Source: Salticus scenicus
Taxonomy: Eukaryota > Arthropoda > Arachnida > Araneae > Salticidae
Length of the DNA: 64,000 nucleotides
NCBI GenBank assembly: GCA_963930645.1
Contig: OZ005652.1
Span: 323,234,738 to 323,298,737, forward strand
Reading direction: 5' to 3'
The notes below the pieces were generated by a model that saw only the letters and a program-made list of their open reading frames with translations, searched no databases and was not told where the DNA came from. This document shows, piece by piece, positions 56,536 through 64,000 of this stretch (the stretch's first letter is position 1; each line of letters begins with the position of its first letter). Both the position numbers and the translations under genes were made by a program.

Positions 56536-57615
56536 TATTTATTCTTATATATATATTTCTTTATTTATTTTGTATTTATAGTCAATATAAAAATTTATTT
56601 TTGTGTATATGACTAAGTTTTTCTACCTATTTAGACATACGGTCCTTTATCAAATGTACTTTGTAAAAAGTAAAGGTTTAACATTTAAAAACTTTTTATT
56701 AGAAGTATAGTTGTAACGTCATTAGATTAAGAGATAGTTCTCTATTTAAGTAAATTTGAAATAGCCGGTATTTTAACGCGGTTTGAGAAGAAATTTTGAC
56801 GGGATCTTTATTTATTTATTTACTTGTTTGTTTGTTTTTAGTGAAAACAAACCTTTGTACGCAACAAGTAAAAGATTTTTTTCTAAAAACCACATTTTTT
56901 CCCCTCACAAAATATCATTATAAGCGCATTACAAAATTCGAGAACTTTATTTTTTTCTTGCATAATGTCATTACAAAAAATGATTGTTTGAACCATTTTT
57001 TTTTTTTTTTTTTTTTTTTTAACTTTCTTCTATGTCCAAACTCTTCATAAATCTTCAACCAAGGATTTATGGCTTAAAGTAAAGTAACATTAACAATAGA
57101 GATTTTCCGCCCTTGATAACAAGAAAGTAAAAAAGATTTTATGCAAATGCATGAAGCAGACAATATCAGAAATGAGCACATAATCGCACAGTTTTATTTT
57201 ACATGGCACAGATTTGCATATTTCTTGGATTTGTATGCATTCAGCGTCTTCTGTTGATAAAAAAGTTTTACGCAACTTTTCTCCTCACTAAAAAAAATCA
57301 TATATTTATAATTAAAAACTTCTTAGTACTAATTTTTTTCTAGAACACTTAAGTAAAGATATCATAATCTTTTCAAGAAAGTAAAATTAGAAATTAGCAT
57401 CTGTTTTGAATATTTTTGCAGAAATATAAATGCATCTTTTGCATGTGAAAGGAGTATATACTTAAAAAAAAATCTTATGATACGCTTTTTTTTTTCTTTT
57501 TTTTTTTTTTTAATGAACTAAACTAGAAAAATATATGCTTTAAAACCATTTCTACATTTTTAGCAGTAAAAAATCTATCAAAAAAAGAAGAGATTTTTTT
57601 TTTTTTTCTATAGTA
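55755..57615. other. AT-rich DNA, nothing recognised
   Basis: (ATTT)n stretches lie at about 55930-55960 and 56500-56560, and T tracts at 56998-57020 and 57490-57510. Frames at 56392-56616, 56796-57050 and 57090-57275 have low-complexity composition. Confidence 0.5.
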
Positions 57616-57639
57616 ATAAATCACATGGAAATAAAATTT

Positions 57640-58089
57640 AGAAAGTGTTGTGCTGTATAGAGCAGAAACATGACAATCAAGTTTGCAAACGAAAAAAAAC
57701 TGCTATCTACAGGAATAGACTTCTGGCGATGATCGACCAGAACTTCAAGACTTGAAAAAAAGACCAATATTGAAATATGAGCAAGGATGGGTGTTAAAAC
57801 GAAAATCAGAACAAAAATAGACAAGAAGAGGCTACAATGGTATTGACAAGTACAACGGATGAATGTGAATGGAATACCACAGCTTGTACTGAACTGGAAC
57901 CCTGAAGGGGAAAACAGGAGAGGAAGGCCGTGGAAAAGGAGGAAAGATGGCACCCTAGGAAAGACAAGCTCATGAGGGACATGAAAGAGAATAGAATAGA
58001 TGATGCTCAGGACAGAGAAAGATGGAGACAAAAACCAAAGGCCATTTTTGGTTCAAAGGAAACCTCAGCACAGAGGAAATTCCTAAATA

Positions 58090-58112
<23 letters not shown>
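57640..58112 (+). pseudogene. LINE 3' end with (AAT)n tail
   Basis: Plus-strand translation in mixed frames gives an 'LLYGAET'-like start (AVLYRAET-type, near 57650), RMNVNGIPQ, NWNPEGENRRGRPWKR near 57890-57940 and a C-terminal stretch with RTEKDGDKNQRP. The GRPxxxW-type tail is typical of the region after the RT in endonuclease-RT LINEs. The coding end is followed by aataataataat (58090-58117), a simple-repeat tail of the kind these LINEs often have. The 136-codon minus frame at 57621-58031 is the antisense shadow of this stretch. It is a different lineage from the LINE at 22430. Confidence 0.7.
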
Positions 58113-58117
<5 letters not shown>

Positions 58118-58122
<5 letters not shown>

Positions 58123-58985
58123 CAGCATTTAAAAAGATATAGGTAAGCGCGAAACTTTTAATGGTGAATTACTGAGATTGTAATTTTAGTTTATCAAATA
58201 TATTTTCAAGTAAGATTCGAATAAATCGGTTGAAAAAAATTATATATTTACGGATTACATAAAAAATACACTTTAAATAAATTTTACAGAACAAATTTTT
58301 CTTTAACGGAAAAAAAGTTATTATGCATGTTTTTTGTAATTTACTGTCTTAGAGTTATGAAAATATGCTGGAATCTAATGCAAACATTTAACATTTAAAT
58401 AATATATATATATATATATATTGATCAGAATAATTGTTTGAATACTGAAATTAAATCATCTTTAAATTTCAAATGTTTGCACTGATAATATTATATTACT
58501 ATTATATATACTATACATAACCTTATCAAAGAAGAATTTATAGTGTAATGCACAAATATGTTTAGACTATATTGTTCATTACAATTAATTTCAACTTTAA
58601 TGATAGCCGGTAATACATTAAAAATTTTGAAATTTAGTTCAACAAAGCAATCTTAATATTCTTCCTTGCAATTGAACTAAATTTCATCATCTTTTAAGCT
58701 ACTTAAATTTCTTTATCAATAAAACTAACTTAATTAAAATTAAAGAAATTCATTACAAATGAAAAAAGGATATAATTTGTCATTGATGCTCATTTTAAGT
58801 TTCTTAAAAGCGTTAAATAAAACTCTGTAATCTTCTTAATAATAAATGCCCAAGTTCCCCAAAAATAACATTCGAAACTGATGTCGTTGCTAAAACAATT
58901 TATTGAAATAAGAGTAATAAATTTTTATCATTGGTTTGAAAAAATTGTTTAAAACCATTTATTGAAATACAGAAAGTGAATTTTC
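58118..58985. other. AT-rich DNA, nothing recognised
   Basis: (AT)n at about 58405-58422. No coding sequence or defined repeat is seen. Confidence 0.5.
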
Positions 58986-58989
58986 ATAC

Positions 58990-59200
58990 AGGGTGGTTAT
59001 AATCAATGTGAACCTGTTCAGACCCTTCTAAAACCCGTTCTGCTTAACATATTTAATAAAATTTGGTAAATACTTTATATGGACCTTGGGGAAATGATTT
59101 AACAGGATTTAACAAGGAGGAGGTGCCGCTCACCGCTTTAGAGTGGTGTCGAGCGCTTCTAGCTATGCTAGGCCCCTACTCCGGAACGTTTATTTAAAAA

Positions 59201-59233
<33 letters not shown>

Positions 59234-60790
59234 ACAAGGTTCGCCAGAACAATATTCCCGCGCGACATAGGGCGAAGTATTACAAATGTGTATTAATTAT
59301 TAACAAACTTAATATAAAAAAAAAAAAAAAAAACACAAAGGTAAGATTCGCCAGTACAGAGTACTCACGCGACAGGGGGGGGGGGGGGGGAATAAAATAA
59401 ATCTTGAAAACTCAAAAGTACAATGAACAGGAAGGAGATTGAACTAGAATTGAACAGGAAGGAGGGAGAATTATTTACAAGTAAATCAGTTCGCCAAAAC
59501 AAGGTTCCCACGTGACATAGGGCGAAGTTGGTTGTATTACGACATTTACATACACATGAGGAAAGAATAGATATCTTAGGGCTAGTGGGTAAGTGAAAAA
59601 GATTATTTGACTTATGAGATTATTAAATACTTTTAATTTATTTAACTGTTTAGGAATTAGATAATTTTAAATGACTTAAGAATTGCAATAAAAAGAATAG
59701 TTCAAATTTTGACCACCATGGGAAATTGTAACGTGTAAATTAGTCAAAACTATAAAGAGAGTTGCAGGCAGAGTCAGAAAATCATTATACGTGCCTTTCT
59801 AATCGTTAATCATGTGCTTACAGAAGAAAGAACGATCGTTACTGATAAAACGGGTTTATCAGAGTGGCAGCGATAGGTGCACGGCGTAAATATTGTCGTT
59901 TAAGAGGATTTCGAAAGGGTCCATGTCGGAGAACTGTTTGAAGAAGATGGTAGGAAACTTCAAGAGACGGGAGACTTGGGTGCGCTGCTAGGATGAGGGC
60001 CGAAACCGGTTACAAATGAAACTGTCGAAGAAGTCGCTACTGTTGTGGTTGAAAGAGCCTCCATTTCCCGCTATTCTTAAGCAAGTGCTCAATCGGTGGC
60101 ACGTGAGTTGTCGATTCCTCGGTCAACAGTACGAAAACTTCTGCGATCCATTTTAAAATGGTATCCGTATAAAATCCACATGGTGCAAATGCTGCAACTT
60201 CAAGACCATCAAACACGCTCAGAATTCACTTGCCGATATTTGGCGAGAATAGATGTTGACGCGTGGCTTAGAAAAATTCTATCGTGAGATAAGGCGCACT
60301 TTATTTAGATGGAGCTGCGAGTAATTAAAATTGCCCGCATGAGGTGCTTCACCTCCAGGAGTCCTTTCACCAACAACCACTGCATTCTAAAAACGTGACT
60401 ACATGGTGTGGATTTGCGGCGAATTTTATCCTCAGACCATTTTTCTTTGAAACTCTCACTTCTCAGTGTTCTAAAAGTTGCTCTGTTATGAGTGCATGGT
60501 ATAGTGAACTCCTTAGACAGCAAGTCATTCTTGCTTTACACGAACGGCAATGTTTGCAGGCCACTGTTCTCATGCAAGGTAGAGCAACTCCCTACATTTG
60601 GCACCAAGTCAAAGAGCTGCTTTGTGTTAACTTTGGCGAGAATCGCGTAATATCCTGAGGTTTTTCGAATGCCTGGCCTCCTCGTTCACCCGACTTAAAA
60701 CCCTGTAATTTCTAGTTGTGAGTATTTCTAAAAGAAAGAGGTTTTAGAAAAGGAAATGACGCCATGTCGCTGAAATCCCTCAAAAATTTT
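58990..60790 (+). mobile_element. Dead Tc1/mariner-type element
   Basis: It starts near acagggtggttataatc (58988), a plausible terminal sequence. Coding traces begin near 59935 (LFEEDGRKLQETGDLGALL, TVEEVATVVVERAS). They continue in frame from 60090 (VARELSIPRSTVRKLLRSIL, KWYPYKIHMVQML, FTCRYLARIDVDAW) to a stop where the first catalytic motif should be (KIL-S then an altered SDEAHF, near 60285). Further on are NNHCILKT, FFFETLTSQ, ATVLMQGRATP where MQDGATP is expected (second Asp lost, near 60575), and PRSPDLKPCNF (third Asp present, near 60690). A right terminal repeat was not found. The element is non-functional through stops, frameshifts and loss of a catalytic residue. Confidence 0.75.
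59234..59530 (+). repeat. Three spaced copies of a 'ttcgccagaaca ... gcgacataggg' motif
   Basis: Copies begin at about 59240, 59348 and 59490. The first and third end in 'gacatagggcgaag'. They are separated by A, C-A and G homopolymers (59202-59230, 59318-59336, 59378-59391) and by 'gaacaggaaggag', which is itself doubled. This may be the 5' untranslated part of the Tc1/mariner element to its right. Confidence 0.55.
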
Positions 60791-60794
60791 TGAG

Positions 60795-62155
60795 TTTCTC
60801 CAATTTTAAACCAATTACTGTTCATCTTTTTCTGGTTCAAATATCTCAAAACCCCTTAACAATAAGAATTTTCAAAAATTAAATACTTATGTAAGCTCAT
60901 TTTTCTTTTAGATTGTCATCGACAGTCAGAAACGTCTGTTTGTGTAACGAGTGAAGAAAAAAAATCTTTTAAAAGGAAAAATTATTCATTTATTTTATTT
61001 TTACTTTATTTATTTATTAATTTATTTAATTTTCTGTATGAGTGTGTTCTTTCTAAACTGGAGACTTAAAAAGCAGTTATATATATATATATATATAGAT
61101 AGATAGATAATATATATATATATAGTGTTGCCCGCGTAAAACTAGTTTAACCCCACAGGCAAGTCACAAGTCTTGCCGCTTGTCTCCTTCCTTCCTTTCT
61201 TACCTGGATTTCGATTTAGTTTGAGTTTTTCTGTCGGGATTTGGTTGAGCTAGTTTGTTGTATCGTTCGTTTTGCGGGCTGTTAAACATTAAATTTGGTT
61301 TCTTTAATTATGTGTATTTCATACCCTGATGATTTTTTTTCACCTTTCTGAGCATCTTCTACATAAAGAAATTGTTAATTTTTATTGGTCTTTGTGGCTT
61401 TGGTGATCGCGTGTCTGTTGCTTGGCTTCTACTGCGCTTAATGGGTCATTATTGTTCATTACAGGGTTCTCTTTTTTTCACCTTGAAATATTGTCCTAGA
61501 GTCAATCTTCTTTTCAACAGAGTCTAATTACTCGGTCCTATTTCAGTTTTCAACAGGTATTGTTGTACACTGGACTGGCGTCAGTGCTATTGTTGAACTT
61601 GATAATTGAATCAATTTGGGAAATCGTGTTGCTTTGTTTGGCGTGTGTAGTGTATGTCTCTTTGGTGAATTGTTTGACTAACAATTCTTCGTTCTCATTC
61701 TTTGCTTGTACTATCAAAAGGATTATTTATATATATCCATATATTTCTGTAAATGGAGAGCGATTTAATACTAATTGATAATCGCACATGATTAGTAATT
61801 TTCAGTGTAAAGTTTAAAAATCTTCACAGTGTGTTAAGAAATATCAATTTTAGACAAATTTTAATTAATCAGATAAATTTATTTTAAAACAAAATTCTTG
61901 CTAAAATCTATTTATTCGATCTAGGGCCTTGAAAAAAATGTGTTTTTAGGTGTCTAGAGTTTAGAAATCGATTGCGCATACTTTTGAGCCGCGCTTGCCA
62001 CAAAGCGGGAGTTTTCAATAGTCATAATTTCAGATAATGGTATTAAAAAATAAATACAAAAATAAAAGATACAGTGTTTTTTTCCTACAGCAATTTTAAA
62101 ATATTGTAGCACACGCAGCCCATGATTTTTTTTCTTAATTAATATTTCCTTCTAT
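60795..62155. other. Unrecognised DNA, partly less AT-rich
   Basis: The interval 61130-61740 is T- and G-rich on the plus strand and has more complex sequence than most of the window. The 72-codon frame at 61560-61778 is hydrophobic but has no recognised motif. (AT)n/(GATA)n lies at 61078-61125. I cannot assign it. Confidence 0.4.
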
Positions 62156-62159
62156 ATTA

Positions 62160-62345
62160 TCCCAGGTCGTGCACATCGAACTAGTCATTTGGAGTTTTCC
62201 GTGGTTTTCTCCGAAACTTGCGTAAATATGGGCTAGGCCACTTATAAAGTCCCCCCAGAGAGGGCAACTCCTTCTCAGGCCTATAACCCTAGCGCAGTCA
62301 ATCGGCCTTAATTCCTACAACTCAAATCAACCCTTCTATATTCTA
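62160..62345. repeat. Probable interspersed repeat fragment
   Basis: The block 'ggagttttccgtggttttct ... gggctaggccactta ... caactccttctcaggcctat' is GC-richer than its flanks. It resembles phrases that I recall from repeats in insect genomes ('gttttccgtggttttc'). No coding frame is seen. Class unknown. Confidence 0.4.
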
Positions 62346-62873
62346 TTTCAAATAACCCTAATTAATCAAAGATTATTTATATATTTAGAGTATATTATTT
62401 TAAACGATAATTACTAGAAATATTTTTTCAAATTTTCAAGATATTTTTTAATATAAAATAAGATTTCTTTTTATAATAAGTTTAAAATATTGTAACTAAC
62501 ACTTTCAAAACTTAGTTTAAAAATTAAATTTTATTTAGTTTACTTCTCATTTCTTTATTAAGTTCTTTTAAAACTTTCTTTTTAATTACGGTAACAGGAT
62601 TCCATTAGTTAATACATAACAATAAATAATTAAAAATGAAAAAAATACAATATTTTTTTTTTTTTTTTTTTATTAAAATATTTCTGTAAATATAAATAAA
62701 GATTTTTATTGAAACATTCTTTGTTTGATCAGTAAGTAAATTTAAAACGAAATTGTATATTTTTTTGTTCTTTGTAAAAAGTAATTTCGAAATAATGCAA
62801 ATTGAACTTTATATATTAAGTTTACAATTAACACACATTTAATTTCTCTTATTTATGTATAAAGAATTACTTA

Positions 62874-63830
62874 TAAGGTAAAGGCTAGGAGAAATCGCGC
62901 AGTAGGAGAGATTTCGCACATAGGGGATCGGCAGGAAAGAGTAGAGTAGGCGAGTTGCGACTTCAAGTAGTTTTATAACATCAATAGTAAAGTGACGACT
63001 TAATTGTGTATATTGATTGCTTCAAGAGTCTACTTTAAAACGGTATTATTTTGTCTCATTTTTAAAAATAAATGCTTGAATTTTCATAATCTTTCCTAGG
63101 AATTTTTATATAACAGCAGTATTACAAAATATTTCTTAATTAAAAATTTTTTCATAAGATACTAACCTAGACTAACACTACGAGCATCACGATTTTCTTT
63201 AAAAACGAATAATTATAGAATAAAAGGCTGCGCAATCTCTCCTTCAAAAATGGAAGAGATTGCACTTTAGCTATTTAGGAGAGATTGCGCATCGATTTTA
63301 TAAAAATCTGTACTAATAAAGATTTCGCAGCTTAATGGTAGTGACAAGAAAATGTGGATATGTTTGTTGAATGTTTGGAAATATTTCGATAAGAAAAATC
63401 TTCAACCAGGAAATAACTTCCGCGAGTGATAGGACAAGTTCAAAACATTCGAGACTTCGCATCTTTTTGGAGACTGTTCCAATTATCGACCTACTCAAAC
63501 ACTCAAATTATCTTCTAAGGGCTGTAATCGTCTAAATTTCAATAAAATAATTGGAATTAAATAATCGCAAAAGATTTCAAAGTTGAAACGAGAAGATTTT
63601 AAACCAACTGAAATTTAGGTTTTGTGTATTTTGTGAAAATTTTTGTGCTAAAGATTTTGAGGGAAATAAAACTTTAAATAAATAATAAATGGTGGGTGGA
63701 TTCTGGTCTTAAAAGTGAGCAGGACTAGCCATATTATACTGCACGCAAGTCGTACCCGTCTTTTTGGCTTGAAAATACACTGCACATAACCCGTCTCAAA
63801 CAGGTTAATTTGTGGCAGGTGGTTGCAGGC
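62874..63830. mobile_element. Element G, copy B (inverted, probably running to the window edge)
   Basis: It begins ataaggtaaagg, followed by taggagaaatcgcgca and taggagagatttcgcac, and holds an internal motif cluster at 63230-63291 (gcgcaatctctcc, ggaagagattgcac, aggagagattgcgca). It aligns with copy A in the opposite orientation through blocks such as 'ttgattgcttcaagagtcta', 'aaaataaatgcttgaatttt', 'tttcctaggaatt' and the region near 63700 that matches copy A near 10580. The matching continues to at least 63830. The minus frame at 63313-63498 is unidentified. Confidence 0.7.
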
Positions 63831-64000
63831 TCATTTCAAGTGAATTCACCTAAGTCGGTTGCCCTCATGTCACAGATTTTAATGAAAATTTTTTATTATA
63901 AAGTACATAGTGAAAAAGGCTTAAAATATTTTTTTCAGAATTTTTTAGTCAAAACTAAAAATAAGGGGTCATTTCGAAATTTGACTAAACTTAACAAAAT

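Noticed and set aside
57621..58031. 136-codon minus frame
   Set aside because: It is antisense to the LINE C-terminal remnant, which has the recognisable GRP motif on the plus strand.
61560..61778. Hydrophobic 72-codon frame as a membrane protein
   Set aside because: T-rich DNA gives Leu/Phe/Val-rich peptides by chance; no other coding support.

Overview
The window is strongly AT-rich eukaryotic DNA, and it reads as intergenic or heterochromatin-like sequence from an arthropod. I infer this from the mix of elements: Penelope-like elements (PLEs) with GIY-YIG endonuclease, Tc1/mariner relatives including the MASWT-type N-terminus, non-LTR reverse-transcriptase remnants, a multi-copy uncharacterised gene family with the signature 'DKPWVPKVC ... 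EPTNH', and a dispersed repeat headed by ACTTTCTT. I cannot fix the order or species; a chelicerate or a hemipteran are both plausible. I see no intact host gene, no rRNA, no CRISPR and no prokaryotic gene organisation. Almost every short open frame lies in low-complexity sequence or inside a dead transposon.

Layout. At 1-9 kb there is mostly unrecognised AT-rich DNA with two copies of a 190-200 bp MITE and a 0.6 kb foldback element. At 9.8-11.6 kb lies a 1.8 kb element ('element G') full of the motif gcgcaatctctcc, and a second copy in the opposite orientation enters at 62.9 kb and reaches the window edge or close to it. At 11.6-13 kb are a TIR element and a 256 bp near-perfect hairpin. Decayed copies of the multi-copy arthropod gene family lie on the minus strand at 13.4-15.0 and 30.5-32.2 kb. 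At 21.1-23.3 kb there is a chain of broken elements: an internally deleted mariner-type element with 34 bp TIRs, a Tc1/mariner remnant with a mutated catalytic residue, and a LINE 3' part. At 24.7-26.0 kb a 1.27 kb element carries dense arrays of ttcagacac. At 27.5-28.1 kb there are three related tRNA-containing repeat units.

From 28 to 56 kb the dominant elements are PLEs. Coding remnants lie at 45.9-46.9 kb (+), 48-49.3 kb (-) and 41.2 kb (-). Terminal repeats (pLTRs) or 3' regions lie near 28.3, 37.4, 37.7, 40.9-41.4, 47.1, 49.7, 51.2, 53.8-54.4 and 55.3-55.7 kb. Several pLTRs contain hammerhead-ribozyme-like cores, which fits the known presence of such ribozymes in PLEs. Other elements in this part are a hAT-like element with 8 bp target duplications (33.7-34.4 kb), two foldbacks (35.7 and 36.2 kb), a 174-179 bp tandem repeat (43.4-44.1 kb), a LINE 3' end with an (AAT)n tail (57.6-58.1 kb) and a dead Tc1/mariner transposase (59.9-60.8 kb).

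The elements do not form a functional pathway. The useful content is their structure and nesting: PLEs with inverted terminal arms, a MITE inserted by TA duplication into a PLE ribozyme-like region, and paired mobile remnants. All family assignments are by eye and from memory; no database search was run.
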